A stretch of 64,000 bases of DNA from Labrenzia sp. CE80 (GCF_009650605.1 NZ_WAJT01000001.1:992001-1056000); one strand, 5' to 3'. Counted from the first letter of the stretch, positions 52,695-61,429 are shown. A program made the numbers and translations. Notes: a model not told the origin generated them from the sequence alone.

Positions 52695-53702
52695 ATGAAA
52701 CTCTTTGCACGTCTTGCTGCATCTGCAGCTGTCATGATCGGCCTTGCCACGCCGGCACTTGCTGAACGTGAAAACCCAGATGAATTGTTCTTCGGCATTT
52801 TGTCGACGGAATCCAGTTCCGCACAGCGCGAAAAATGGGGCCCTCTGCTGGCAGCCATGGAAGCGTCCATCGGTCGTCCGGTGAAACCTTTCTTCGCGTC
52901 TGACTATGCCGGTGTGATTGAGGCCATGCGCTTCGACAAGGTTGACGTCGTTTGGTACGGCAACAAGTCCGCCATGGTCGCAGTTGATCGCGCCGGGGCT
53001 GAGATCTTCGCCCAGACCACCGAGTCCACAGGCGACAAGGGTTATTGGTCGGTGATGATCACGCACAAGGATTCCGGTCTTACCTACGAAGACGTCATGA
53101 AGTGCGACAAGACCCTCAACTTCGGTATAGGTGATCCGAACTCTACATCGGGATTCTTGGTTCCATCGACCTTCGTTTTCGCCAAGGAAGGCGTCAACCC
53201 GAAGGATTGCTTCAAGACGGTCCGCAATGCCAACCACGAAACCAACCTCATCTCGGCTGCCACAAAGCAGGTCGATGCGGCTGTTGCTTCGTCCACGGGC
53301 ATGTATTCCCGCCTGAAGAATGCCAAGCCGGAACTCTTCGCCGAGCTGAAAGAAATCTGGCGCTCGCCGTTGATCGCGTCCGACCCGATGGCCTGGCGCC
53401 CGGAACTGGACAAGAAGCTCAAGGCCGACATCCTGTCCTTCTTCATGAGCTACGGCCGCCTGGGTACGGACGAGGAAGTTGCTGAAGCGCGCGAAACTCT
53501 TGCCCTGATCGATATGGGTCCGTTCGTTCCTTCTTCCAACGCACAGCTCTGGCCCTTCTACGAAATGGATCAGATCCGTCAGCGGATGTCTATCGAAGCC
53601 GACACAACCTACTCCGATGACGAGCGCACTGCGAAAATCCTCGAGATCAACACTCGCATCGAGGAAATCCGCGCTGCCGCTGCTGCACGTCCGCGCAAGT
53701 AG
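52695..53702 (+). CDS. phnD: phosphonate-type ABC transporter substrate-binding protein
   Basis: A 335-residue periplasmic binding protein. The signal peptide MKLFARLAASAAVMIGLATP is cleaved after ALA. FFGILSTESSSAQREKWGPL, FFASDYAGVIEAMRFDKVDV, VVWYGNKSAMVAVDRAGAEI and the loop GDPNSTSGFLVPSTFVFAKE are PhnD signatures; the SxS/T-SG loop binds the phosphonate oxygens. AGGAG is 9 bases before ATG 52695. Highly expressed relative to the other subunits is expected, and a strong hairpin follows the gene. Confidence 0.94.
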   Translation: MKLFARLAASAAVMIGLATPALAERENPDELFFGILSTESSSAQREKWGPLLAAMEASIGRPVKPFFASDYAGVIEAMRFDKVDVVWYGNKSAMVAVDRAGAEIFAQTTESTGDKGYWSVMITHKDSGLTYEDVMKCDKTLNFGIGDPNSTSGFLVPSTFVFAKEGVNPKDCFKTVRNANHETNLISAATKQVDAAVASSTGMYSRLKNAKPELFAELKEIWRSPLIASDPMAWRPELDKKLKADILSFFMSYGRLGTDEEVAEARETLALIDMGPFVPSSNAQLWPFYEMDQIRQRMSIEADTTYSDDERTAKILEINTRIEEIRAAAAARPRK

Positions 53703-53724
53703 GCACACTGCATCGAGTTGAAAC

Positions 53725-53750
53725 GCATGAGGGCCTGAGGGCCCTCATGC
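53725..53750 (+). other. mRNA hairpin between phnD and phnE
   Basis: Perfect 10-base arms GCATGAGGGC (53725-53734) and GCCCTCATGC (53741-53750) with a 6-base loop and no T-run. This is likely an mRNA-stabilising or partially terminating structure that raises the binding-protein share of the transcript. Confidence 0.6.
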
Positions 53751-53780
53751 TCCTTCTGGCAGAGACCAACAGGATTTTCC

Positions 53781-54704
53781 ATGACCAGCGCCCCCATGAC
53801 CAGCGCAGCTGACGCGTCACACCTTGCCCAGTCTGAGATTTCGGTTCCGGGCCGTGGCCGACAGGAGCAATTCTTCGATTTGCTCATCTGGGGCGGCCTG
53901 ATCATCATGTTGATCTGGAGCTTCAAGCCGGCCGAAATGGATCGGCTCGGCGATGTACTCACGGGCGGCGGCAACATGGCCATGCTGCTGGAGGATTTCC
54001 TGGTTCCAGACTTCCGCTATTGGCGTACCTACCTCGCGCTCATGCTCGAAACCGTGCAGATGGCGGTTTGGGGCTCCATGCTCTCGGTGCTGCTGGCGGT
54101 GCCCTTTGGTCTGCTGGCGTCCAACAACATCGCGCCGTCCTGGATCGTGTTTCCGGTCCGGCGTCTGATGGATTCCTTTCGTGCCATCAACGAACTGGTT
54201 TTTGCCCTGATTTTCGTGGCTGCGGTGGGCCTCGGTCCTCTGGCAGGTGTGCTGGCACTGGTCATTCACACCACGGGTACACTCGCAAAACTCTTCTCTG
54301 AAGCGGTCGAGGCGATCGATCCGCGGCCAGTTGAAGGCATCAAGGCGACCGGAGCTCCACAGATCCAGGAAGTTGTCTACGGTGTGGTGCCGCAGGTGCT
54401 GCCGCTCTGGATCTCCTATTCCCTCTACCGCTTTGAGGCCAATGTCCGCTCGGCCACGGTGCTCGGCATCGTTGGGGCAGGGGGTATCGGCATGTCCTTG
54501 TCAGAGGCATTGCGTGGCTTTGATTATTCTGCCGGGGCCGCAATTCTTCTGATCATCCTCTTGACCGTATCGCTTCTGGACATCTTTGGATCGCTTTTGC
54601 GCAAAGTGGTGATTGACGGCGAGAAGCAATACCAGTTCGCGGCCTTCTTCCTGCTTTTGACCGTACTCGTGATTGGCATAGAGTTCGTTTTGGCCGGCGG
54701 CTGA
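53781..54704 (+). CDS. phnE: phosphonate-type ABC transporter permease
   Basis: A 307-residue inner-membrane permease. The EAA loop EAVEAIDPRPVEGIKATGAP (about 174-193) contacts PhnC. About six membrane helices are visible, including LIWGGLIIMLIWSF, VWGSMLSVLLAVPFGLLASN and AILLIILLTVSLLDIFGSLL. The reading frame is intact. However, its last 75 codons and 25 bases beyond the stop are repeated almost exactly at 56457-56705, after an intervening GMC oxidoreductase gene. This indicates that one of the two 3' ends was brought in by recombination. Confidence 0.93.
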   Translation: MTSAPMTSAADASHLAQSEISVPGRGRQEQFFDLLIWGGLIIMLIWSFKPAEMDRLGDVLTGGGNMAMLLEDFLVPDFRYWRTYLALMLETVQMAVWGSMLSVLLAVPFGLLASNNIAPSWIVFPVRRLMDSFRAINELVFALIFVAAVGLGPLAGVLALVIHTTGTLAKLFSEAVEAIDPRPVEGIKATGAPQIQEVVYGVVPQVLPLWISYSLYRFEANVRSATVLGIVGAGGIGMSLSEALRGFDYSAGAAILLIILLTVSLLDIFGSLLRKVVIDGEKQYQFAAFFLLLTVLVIGIEFVLAGG

Positions 54705-54729
54705 GTGCAGCTGGCGGGAACTGCAAAAT
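54481..54729 (+). repeat. direct repeat, copy 1 (phnE 3' end)
   Basis: Pairs with 56457-56705 at a constant offset of 1976 bases without gaps. Bases 54489-54640 (152 bases) are identical to 56465-56616. Seven mismatches occur from 54641 to the stop, and similarity fades about 25 bases past the stop. Confidence 0.92.
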
Positions 54730-54818
54730 TGCGTGGTGTGTTATTGGTTGTAGTATTTCTATTTTCCCGCAAAGATGGATTGCAGATTTATCTGATACAT
54801 AATTTCATTTGAGGCGGG

Positions 54819-56411
54819 ATGATTATGGCTACAGAACGTGAAAAACTGCACTTCGAAGCAAAACAAGATCCATCTGCACTCCCATTTTCAGTTTACGCTG
54901 AAAGATCGTCAACTGGCTATGACTTCATCATCATTGGTGCGGGATCAGCAGGCTGTATTGTCGCGGCAGAACTTGCCGCTGGCGCACCTGCCAGCAGCAT
55001 CTTATTGATCGAATCCGGCCCACCCGTCGCGTCCACCAATCAAACAGTCTGGGATCCAAGAAACTGGGTACTCGTGTCGCAAGAGTCTGATTTGGAATGG
55101 GGCTACCGGTCCACGCCACAAGCCGGGCTCGACAACAGGGTGATACCAATGGGTCGTGCCAAGGGTATTGGCGGATGCGCGATCCACAACGCGATGGTCT
55201 ATGTGCGCGGGGGCCGGATCGGCTTTGACCGCTGGGCCGAAGAGGGCAACATCGGATGGGACTATGACAGCGTCCTGCCGCTTTTCGAGGAGCTGGAAAG
55301 CCGGATCGAGATCAACACGATTCCCGATATGAAGGATCCGTTCATCGCTGATTTGATTGTGTCCTGCAACAATCTCGGACTCCCGTTTGTTTCCAACTAC
55401 AATGTCAATTGCGATGAACCTTGCGTCTCTTTCATGCAGTTTGCCATTGATTCCCAAACACGGCGGGAAACCACGGCCAGCACGTTTTTGGGAACAGTCC
55501 CAAGCAATGTAAAGATCTTGACCAATCAGACGGTTCAGAGTGTTTGTATCGACCCCACAACGAAGACGGCGACATCCGTCATCGCAATGGACAATGATTC
55601 CGGGGAAATGACGACCTATTCCGCAGATCGGGAAATTGTCTTGTCAGCCGGGGCCATTGGTAGTCCGCACATTCTTATGCTGTCCGGTGTCGGCCCATTT
55701 GGTGAATTGAGCACCCATGGCATCGATATAATTCAGGACTTGCCCGGTGTCGGTCAAAACTTGCAAGATGACCTTTACGTCACGTCTTTTTTCAAGAGCA
55801 AGCAACCAATGCCGGATCAGCCGTTCGGTCTGATGGGAGCCGTGATTTTCGGCCAAGCCAAAGGTAGTGATCCTGCACTCGGCACCGACATTGAATGCTC
55901 CCTAGCGAGCGGGCAGATGCGCGGGTTAAACCTTCCTCAGGATGACTTGCCTTCCTATTTGATTTACCCGAACATTCAGCTGTTGGAGAGCCGCGGAACC
56001 GTCACACTGACCGGAAGGAATCCGTACTGGTCTCCGTCAATCAACCCCAACTACCTGAGTGCGCCTGGTGATCTTGGCAAGTGCGTCGATGCTCTGGAGC
56101 TAGCCCTGGAAATTGGCCGATCCCAGTGGATGGGCAATTGGTATGAGAACACCCTGATGCCTACCACTACCAATTTGGAGGACTATGTGCGCAAGACGGC
56201 AGGTACCTGCTATCACTATGCTGGTACCTGCAAAATGGGGCCGTCTTCTGATGAAACTGCGGTTGTGGCGCCGGATCTCAAAGTGCATGGCATTGAGAAC
56301 CTTCGGGTGATTGACGCCTCAATCATTCCGACCACGGTTTCAGGTAACACTGCAGGGGCGACCATGATGATTGCGCTGAAGGGCAGTCGAATGATCCTGG
56401 CAGAGTGCTAA
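54819..56411 (+). CDS. GMC-family FAD oxidoreductase
   Basis: A 530-residue glucose-methanol-choline oxidoreductase, oxidising an alcohol to aldehyde or ketone with FAD. The dinucleotide fold YDFIIIGAGSAGCIVAAELA carries GAGSAG at 40-45; GRAKGIGGCAIHNAMVYVRG is GMC signature 1 and LSAGAIGSPHILMLSGVG is GMC signature 2. The active-site His is in YHYAGTCKMG (about 466) and the paired Asn in TTVSGNTAGATMMIAL (about 509). No signal peptide. Start 54819 or 54825. Composition is visibly more AT-rich than the phn genes, and the gene sits between two copies of the phnE 3' end, so horizontal acquisition is likely. Substrate unknown. Confidence 0.9.
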   Translation: MIMATEREKLHFEAKQDPSALPFSVYAERSSTGYDFIIIGAGSAGCIVAAELAAGAPASSILLIESGPPVASTNQTVWDPRNWVLVSQESDLEWGYRSTPQAGLDNRVIPMGRAKGIGGCAIHNAMVYVRGGRIGFDRWAEEGNIGWDYDSVLPLFEELESRIEINTIPDMKDPFIADLIVSCNNLGLPFVSNYNVNCDEPCVSFMQFAIDSQTRRETTASTFLGTVPSNVKILTNQTVQSVCIDPTTKTATSVIAMDNDSGEMTTYSADREIVLSAGAIGSPHILMLSGVGPFGELSTHGIDIIQDLPGVGQNLQDDLYVTSFFKSKQPMPDQPFGLMGAVIFGQAKGSDPALGTDIECSLASGQMRGLNLPQDDLPSYLIYPNIQLLESRGTVTLTGRNPYWSPSINPNYLSAPGDLGKCVDALELALEIGRSQWMGNWYENTLMPTTTNLEDYVRKTAGTCYHYAGTCKMGPSSDETAVVAPDLKVHGIENLRVIDASIIPTTVSGNTAGATMMIALKGSRMILAEC

Positions 56412-56430
56412 TGTAAAGTTCGACCGAGTA

Positions 56431-56680
56431 ATCACCTGGTGCGGCGTCTTTGGAAAGGGGTATTGGCATGTCCTTGTCAGAGGCATTGCGTGGCTTTGAT
56501 TATTCTGCCGGGGCCGCAATTCTTCTGATCATCCTCTTGACCGTATCGCTTCTGGACATCTTTGGATCGCTTTTGCGCAAAGTGGTGATTGACGGCGAGA
56601 AGCAATACCAGTTCGCTGCCTTCTTCCTTCTTTTGACGGTGTTCGTGATTGGCATAGAGATCGTTTTGGCCGCCGGCTGA
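56431..56680 (+). pseudogene. phnE: truncated phnE remnant
   Basis: In frame this encodes only the last about 77 residues of PhnE (GIGMSLSEALRGFDYSAGAA to the stop at 56680). The upstream 25 bases still align imperfectly with phnE (GGTGCGGCGTCTTTGG against GGTGCTCGGCATCGTTGG) and then similarity is lost. It lacks the EAA loop and most helices, so it cannot be a permease. It lies directly before the kinase-like gene, suggesting that it is the native phnE end. Confidence 0.88.
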
Positions 56681-56705
56681 TTGCTGCGGGCTGGAATTGC
56701 AAAGA
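56457..56705 (+). repeat. direct repeat, copy 2 (phnE 3' end)
   Basis: The partner of 54481-54729; together they bracket the GMC oxidoreductase gene. The identical core is 56465-56616. Confidence 0.92.
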
Positions 56706-56753
56706 TGACCTCAGCGTTGGATGCTGCCTCAGGATTCGTTTTCAGGGGCAGAG

Positions 56754-57242
56754 ATGACAGGCGGGCACTTTCATATTGTGGCTGGCAAGATAGCGTCAGG
56801 AAAATCAACGCTGGCCAGTCGCCTTGTAGCTGATAAAGCGACAGTGCTGATCAGCGAGGATGAGTGGCTCGCGGCTCTTTACGGTCCGGAGATGGCGAGC
56901 ATCAAGGACTATGTTCGCTGCTCAGCACGCCTTCGCACCGTCATGGAGCCGCATTTGGTCGCTTTGCTTGGGACCGGCCTATCCGTTGTGCTCGACTTTC
57001 CGGCGAACACGCCAGAAACGCGCCGCTGGATGAAGCGGGTGATTGACGAGAGCGGCTGCAATCACACGCTTCACTATCTCAATGTGCCCGATGAGGTTTG
57101 CAGACAAAGGCTGCAGGATCGCAACGCGGCTGGCGGTCACCAATTCACCGTCAGTGACGAGCAGTTTGAGGCGATCTCTCGTCATTTCATGCCACCGAGC
57201 GCGCACGAGGGATTTATGGTGCGAGAGCACACAGTTGACTGA
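56754..57242 (+). CDS. small P-loop kinase-like ATPase
   Basis: A 162-residue AAA/zeta-type P-loop protein. ATG 56754 has AGGGGCAG close upstream. Walker A AGKIASGKSTLASRL is near 10-24, followed by ISEDEWLAALYG, where a D-E pair is in the position used by small kinases to bind substrate. VVLDFPANTPETRRWMKRVI resembles a Walker B strand, and HTLHYLNVPDEVCRQRLQDR resembles the lid of chloramphenicol phosphotransferase or gluconate-kinase-like proteins. The substrate is unknown. No antitoxin-like gene is beside it. Probably ancestral neighbour of phnE. Confidence 0.8.
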   Translation: MTGGHFHIVAGKIASGKSTLASRLVADKATVLISEDEWLAALYGPEMASIKDYVRCSARLRTVMEPHLVALLGTGLSVVLDFPANTPETRRWMKRVIDESGCNHTLHYLNVPDEVCRQRLQDRNAAGGHQFTVSDEQFEAISRHFMPPSAHEGFMVREHTVD

Positions 57243-57302
57243 CTAAGCCCGTAGGGCTGCCAGTTGGGCGGGCGTAAGTGGTTCGGAGCGGGTAGAACTT
57301 AG

Positions 57303-57335
57303 TAAAAAAGGCCGGGCGATTGCCCGGCCTTTCTG
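57303..57335. terminator. terminator between the kinase-like gene and glnA
   Basis: Arms AGGCCGGGC (57309-57317) and GCCCGGCCT (57322-57330), loop GATT. Six consecutive T follow the stem on the minus strand, so it mainly ends the glnA transcript. Confidence 0.87.
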
Positions 57336-57357
57336 CTGTCCAAAACCCTGAAGAGGA

Positions 57358-58767
57358 TTAGACGGAGTAGTACATGTCGAATTCGACCGGATGCGGTGTC
57401 ATTTCGTACCGCTCGACTTCTTCCATCTTCAGTTCGATGTAGGCATCGATCTGGTCGTCATCGAACACGCCGCCGGCCTTGAGGAACTCACGGTCAGCAT
57501 CGAGGCTTTCCAGAGCTTCACGCAGGTTGCCACAAACCGTCGGAATCTCGGCCAGTTCTTCAGCCGGCAGATCGTAGAGGTTCTTGTCCATGGCTTCGCC
57601 CGGATGGATCTTGTTCTTGATACCGTCAAGGCCAGCCATCAGAAGCGCGGAGAAGCAGAGGTAAGGGTTCGCCGTCGGATCCGGGAAACGGACCTCAATG
57701 CGTTTCGCCTTCGGAGAAGACGTGAACGGGATACGGCAGGAAGCCGAACGGTTACGTGAGGAGTAAGCCAGCAGAACCGGTGCTTCGTAACCCGGGACCA
57801 GACGCTTGTAGGAGTTGGTCGACGGGTTTGTGAAGGCGTTCAGCGCCTTGGCGTGCTTCAGAATGCCGCCGATGTAGTAGAGGCAGCTCTCGGAAAGGTC
57901 TGCGTACTGGTTGCCTGCAAAGGTCGGCTCGCCGTCCTTCCAGATCGACTGGTGGCAGTGCATGCCGGTGCCGTTGTCTCCAAAGACCGGCTTCGGCATG
58001 AAAGTTGTCGTTTTGCCGTAGGCATGTGCGACCTGATGAACGACGTACTTGTAAACCTGCATGCTGTCGGCGCACTTGGTCAGCGTGTCGAACTTCATGC
58101 CCAGCTCATGCTGTGCAGAGGCCACTTCGTGGTGGTGCTTTTCGGTCGGAACGCCCATTTCAGCCATGACGGACAGCATTTCGGAGCGAATGTCCTGAGC
58201 GCTGTCGATCGGCGGAACCGGGAAGTAGCCGCCCTTGGTGCGAACACGGTGGCCGAGGTTTCCGGTTTCGTATTCGGCATCCATGTTGGTCGGCAGTTCG
58301 GTGCTGTCGAGCTTGAAGCCGGTGTTGTAAGGGTCAGCCGCGAAGCGGACATCGTCGAACATGAAGAACTCGGCTTCCGGGCCGAAGTAGACGGTGTCGC
58401 CGAAACCGCCGGACTTGACGTAGGCTTCAGCCTTTTTGGCCGTCATGCGCGGATCGCGGTTGTACGCTTCGCCGGTGATCGGGTCAACGATGTCGCAGAA
58501 GATCGCCATGGTGGTCTGGGCGAAGAAGGGATCGATATGAGCGGTTTCAGGATCGAGAACCATCATCATGTCGGACTCGTTGATGGCCTTCCAGCCAGCG
58601 ATGGAAGATCCGTCGAATGCAGTGCCTTCGGCGAACATGTCTTCATCGATGAGAGCAACGTCGAAGGTGACGTGCTGCATCTTGCCGCGCGGGTCGGTGA
58701 AGCGCAGGTCGACGAATTTTACGTCCTTTTCCTTGATTTCCTTAAGGACCTCAGAGGCGGTGGTCAT
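57358..58767 (-). CDS. glnA: glutamine synthetase type I
   Basis: A 469-residue GSI, the dodecameric enzyme making glutamine from glutamate, ammonia and ATP. ATG 58767 (MTTASEVLKEIKEKDVKFVD) has GGGATGG 5 bases upstream and gives the usual length; the ATG at 58776 overlaps that site. Signatures: FDGSSIAGWKAINESDMMMV, FGPEAEFFMFDDVRF, the ATP/metal region PKPVFGDNGTGMHCHQSIWK, SRNRSASCRIPF, and the adenylylation site KNLYDLP with Tyr at about 398, so GlnE control is expected. It follows glnB by 127 bases in the classical glnB-glnA operon. Confidence 0.98.
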   Translation of the reverse strand: MTTASEVLKEIKEKDVKFVDLRFTDPRGKMQHVTFDVALIDEDMFAEGTAFDGSSIAGWKAINESDMMMVLDPETAHIDPFFAQTTMAIFCDIVDPITGEAYNRDPRMTAKKAEAYVKSGGFGDTVYFGPEAEFFMFDDVRFAADPYNTGFKLDSTELPTNMDAEYETGNLGHRVRTKGGYFPVPPIDSAQDIRSEMLSVMAEMGVPTEKHHHEVASAQHELGMKFDTLTKCADSMQVYKYVVHQVAHAYGKTTTFMPKPVFGDNGTGMHCHQSIWKDGEPTFAGNQYADLSESCLYYIGGILKHAKALNAFTNPSTNSYKRLVPGYEAPVLLAYSSRNRSASCRIPFTSSPKAKRIEVRFPDPTANPYLCFSALLMAGLDGIKNKIHPGEAMDKNLYDLPAEELAEIPTVCGNLREALESLDADREFLKAGGVFDDDQIDAYIELKMEEVERYEMTPHPVEFDMYYSV

Positions 58768-58894
58768 ACTGTCCATCCCTTAATTATCTATCATCAGTTG
58801 GGGTTCTTCCCGACCCATGTGCCAACAGTCTTATGCTGCCATAAAGCGCACGAGGATCGAAATTTCTGGCCGTCGGCCGGTTGGAAAACGAGGA

Positions 58895-59233
58895 TCAGAT
58901 CGCGTCTTCGCCGGACTCACCCGTCCGGATACGCACTGCTTCCTCGATATTGGAAACAAAAATCTTGCCGTCGCCGATGCGGCCGGTCTGGGCGGCCGAG
59001 CGAATGGCCTCAACAGCCTTTTCCACCATATCGCCTGTCAGCACAATCTCGACTTTCACCTTGGGCAGAAAATCGACGACATATTCTGCGCCGCGGTAGA
59101 GTTCGGTGTGGCCCTTCTGGCGCCCAAAGCCCTTGGCTTCGGTCACAGTGATGCCCTGGAGACCAACCTCCTGGAGAGCTTCCTTCACTTCATCCAACTT
59201 GAAGGGCTTAATGATCGCCTCGATCTTCTTCAT
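58895..59233 (-). CDS. glnB: nitrogen regulatory protein PII
   Basis: A 112-residue PII trimer subunit sensing 2-oxoglutarate, ATP/ADP and, through GlnD, glutamine. The start MKKIEAIIKPFKLDEVKEAL fits the family (GTG at 59236 is directly before it). The T-loop RQKGHTELYRGAEYVVDFLP has the uridylylated Tyr at 51; the C-terminal TGRIGDGKIFVSNIEEAVRI signature is complete. Position next to glnA marks it as GlnB rather than GlnK (no amtB adjacent). Confidence 0.97.
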   Translation of the reverse strand: MKKIEAIIKPFKLDEVKEALQEVGLQGITVTEAKGFGRQKGHTELYRGAEYVVDFLPKVKVEIVLTGDMVEKAVEAIRSAAQTGRIGDGKIFVSNIEEAVRIRTGESGEDAI

Positions 59234-59612
59234 CACCTTCGTCTCTCTCCGAATTTATTGGCCGAATTGTCTGGCTTGAAACCGCTGGGCGGTCTCCGGT
59301 TACGAATGCACACTGCTGGATCCGAATAGCACAAGCTGTGCCAAGTTAACTTTGATGTAAAAATCGCCGAAAAAAGGGGCATATGCAATGCCGGCATTTC
59401 TTTGAGCGCAAAACTGGATCGCAAATGGTGTCTAAAATATAATCAAAATGAATAATAATTATGCAGAAATGTGCATCTTCTCTGTTTGGTCGTCAACTTT
59501 CAACCTGTGGCTGATGACCAGGCACTAGGTGGCTCCTGCGCGTTTTTAGCTCGTTTTTGAGCATGACAGACGTCGCTTCCGGTGGCAGACAGGTTGCAAG
59601 CGGGAGAAACAG
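59234..59612. other. regulatory region between glnB and nnrD
   Basis: 379 bases, AT-rich in the middle. It contains the sigma-54 promoter of glnB listed separately and a loose palindrome ATGCA-N6-TGCAT at 59461-59476, which is not the spacing of a classical NtrC site. No gene is seen. Confidence 0.5.
59328..59343 (-). promoter_or_regulatory. sigma-54 promoter of glnB-glnA
   Basis: On the minus strand TGGCAC-AGCTT-GTGCT: the -24 TGGCAC is perfect and the -12 element keeps the invariant GC (consensus TTGCW, first base differs) at the right spacing. A start about 12 bases downstream would give a leader of about 85 bases before glnB. This fits NtrC-dependent expression under nitrogen limitation. 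Confidence 0.6.
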
Positions 59613-61127
59613 ATGGATGACATCGCAATGGTGCACGCTAGCGTGCTTTTGACGTCGGTGCAAATGGGGCAAGCCGACATGATGACCATCGCGTCGGGCA
59701 CGCCGGGTATCATTCTGATGGAGAGAGCGGGTGGTCATGTCGCGCGGGTGGCCTCAGAGATGTGCCCACCGCAGGGGCGCATAGCGATCGTCTGTGGTCC
59801 GGGCAACAATGGCGGCGACGGGTTCGTCGCTGCGCGCCATCTGCATCAGGCAGGACATACAGTTGATGTCCTGCTTCTGAAGGACCCAGCTGGCCTGAAG
59901 GGCGATGCAGCGATCGCTTATGAGCAGATGGGTCTGCCTGCCCAGGTCTTCGAGCCGGCTGGGCTGGAAGAAAAGCTGTCAGGCTGCAATCTGATCATCG
60001 ATGCGCTCTTTGGGGCAGGGCTGGACCGATCCTTGGAGGGCAATGCCGCAGCATTCGCTGATTGCATCAACAAAAGCGGTCTTCCGGTTCTGTCCGTCGA
60101 TCTTGCGTCCGGTGTGAACGGGTCGACAGGAGAAGTGGGAGGTACTGCCGTTCAAGCCGCGAGAAGCGTCACTTTCTTTCGATGCAAGCCTGGACACTAT
60201 CTGCTGCCTGGTCGGGACCTTTGTGGCGACGTCTCCTGTGTCGATATCGGTATTCCGCAGAGCGTTCTGCCAGAAATCGGACCGCTGACGTTTCTCAATG
60301 AGCCGCCTCTGTGGCGGGAAGCCTGGCAGGTTCCAGTCAGGACCGGGCATAAGTATGATCGCGGCCACGCTGTGGTCTTCAGTGGGCCCATGTCGTCCAC
60401 GGGTGCCGCGCGTCTAGCTGCTGGTGCGAGCCTCAGGGCAGGAGCCGGACTTGTTACACTTGCATCGCCCCCCTCTGCCATGATGGTCAACGCCAGCCAT
60501 CTGACCGCGGTCATGTTGAGTGCCGTCAGGGGGATCGGTGGCATCTCCGATTTGCTGGCCGACAAGCGCCTGAATTCCTTGCTGATTGGCCCAGGCTATG
60601 GTGTTGGCGATGACACCTCGGAAGCAGTTTCTACCCTTCTGAATTCCGAGAGCGCGGTTATTCTGGATGCCGATGCGCTGACGAGTCACCAAAATGCGCC
60701 AGAGGCGCTTTTCGCACAGATCAAGGGTCGTGAAGCAGCTGTCGTTTTAACGCCTCACGACGGCGAATTTGCCCGCTTGTTTCCGGATCTTGTTGCCATG
60801 GACAAGCTGACACGAGCACGCTGCGCTGCTGAGCGCTCAGGCGCGGTTGTTCTTCTGAAAGGCGCGGACACGGTGATTGCGAGCCCGGATGGCAGGGCGG
60901 CTATCAATGCCAACGCGCCACCCTGGCTGGCGACGGCGGGATCGGGCGATGTGCTGGCCGGTGTGATCTGCGGGTTGCTTGCCCAGAAACTGCCGGCCTT
61001 CGAGGCGGCGACGATGGCAGCATGGCTTCATGGGGCTGCTGGGGAGCAGGCTGGTGCTGGCCTGATTGCAGAAGACCTCGCGCCTGCTATGCGTCCTGTG
61101 ATTGCTAGACTTGTGGAAAAGCCCTGA
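59613..61127 (+). CDS. nnrD: bifunctional NAD(P)HX epimerase / ADP-dependent NAD(P)HX dehydratase
   Basis: A 504-residue repair enzyme for hydrated NADH/NADPH. The N-terminal YjeF_N epimerase domain (about 15-210) contains IAIVCGPGNNGGDGFVAARH, LIIDALFGAGLDRSLEG and LSVDLASGVNGSTGEV. The C-terminal ribokinase-like dehydratase domain (about 225-500) contains RAGAGLVTLAS, LLIGPGYGVGDD, VILDADALTS, VLTPHDGEFARLFPD and the catalytic-loop TAGSGDVLAGVICGLLAQKL. Both activities look intact. It is often found beside glnB/glnA in this class, here divergent from glnB. Confidence 0.95.
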   Translation: MDDIAMVHASVLLTSVQMGQADMMTIASGTPGIILMERAGGHVARVASEMCPPQGRIAIVCGPGNNGGDGFVAARHLHQAGHTVDVLLLKDPAGLKGDAAIAYEQMGLPAQVFEPAGLEEKLSGCNLIIDALFGAGLDRSLEGNAAAFADCINKSGLPVLSVDLASGVNGSTGEVGGTAVQAARSVTFFRCKPGHYLLPGRDLCGDVSCVDIGIPQSVLPEIGPLTFLNEPPLWREAWQVPVRTGHKYDRGHAVVFSGPMSSTGAARLAAGASLRAGAGLVTLASPPSAMMVNASHLTAVMLSAVRGIGGISDLLADKRLNSLLIGPGYGVGDDTSEAVSTLLNSESAVILDADALTSHQNAPEALFAQIKGREAAVVLTPHDGEFARLFPDLVAMDKLTRARCAAERSGAVVLLKGADTVIASPDGRAAINANAPPWLATAGSGDVLAGVICGLLAQKLPAFEAATMAAWLHGAAGEQAGAGLIAEDLAPAMRPVIARLVEKP

Positions 61128-61157
61128 TGCGGTGGAAGACCAACACATCATTTTCCC

Positions 61158-61187
61158 TTGTGGTGTTTTGAAACAGGGTGCTATAGA
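61158..61187 (+). promoter_or_regulatory. probable promoter of tRNA-Leu
   Basis: TTGTGG (61158-61163), 18-base spacer, TATAGA (61182-61187), 33 bases before the tRNA. Confidence 0.4.
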
Positions 61188-61220
61188 GGCTCCGCTTTGG
61201 TGCCGTTCAGACGGCGCTGC

Positions 61221-61305
<85 letters not shown>

Positions 61306-61429
61306 TTTTTTCGAAACTGCCGATGTTTTCGCAGGTTGGCCAGACAGTTTAGTACGGTTGGCAGCTTGGGTCGGCGGACCTGGTTCGAAAGCAGAGGATA
61401 ACATCCGCTTTCGACCTAGGCTATTTCAC

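Noticed and set aside
56450..56680. 76-residue open frame as an independent small membrane protein
   Set aside because: It is nearly identical to the last residues of PhnE, so it is a duplicated fragment rather than a gene of its own.
57853..59151. 432-codon plus-strand open frame antisense to glnA and glnB
   Set aside because: glnA and glnB fully explain this stretch. The antisense frame shows no family signature and arises from the third-position GC bias of the opposite strand.
59461..59476. NtrC-type site upstream of the glnB promoter
   Set aside because: ATGCA-N6-TGCAT has shorter spacing than the NtrC consensus as I recall it, so I mention it only as a loose palindrome.
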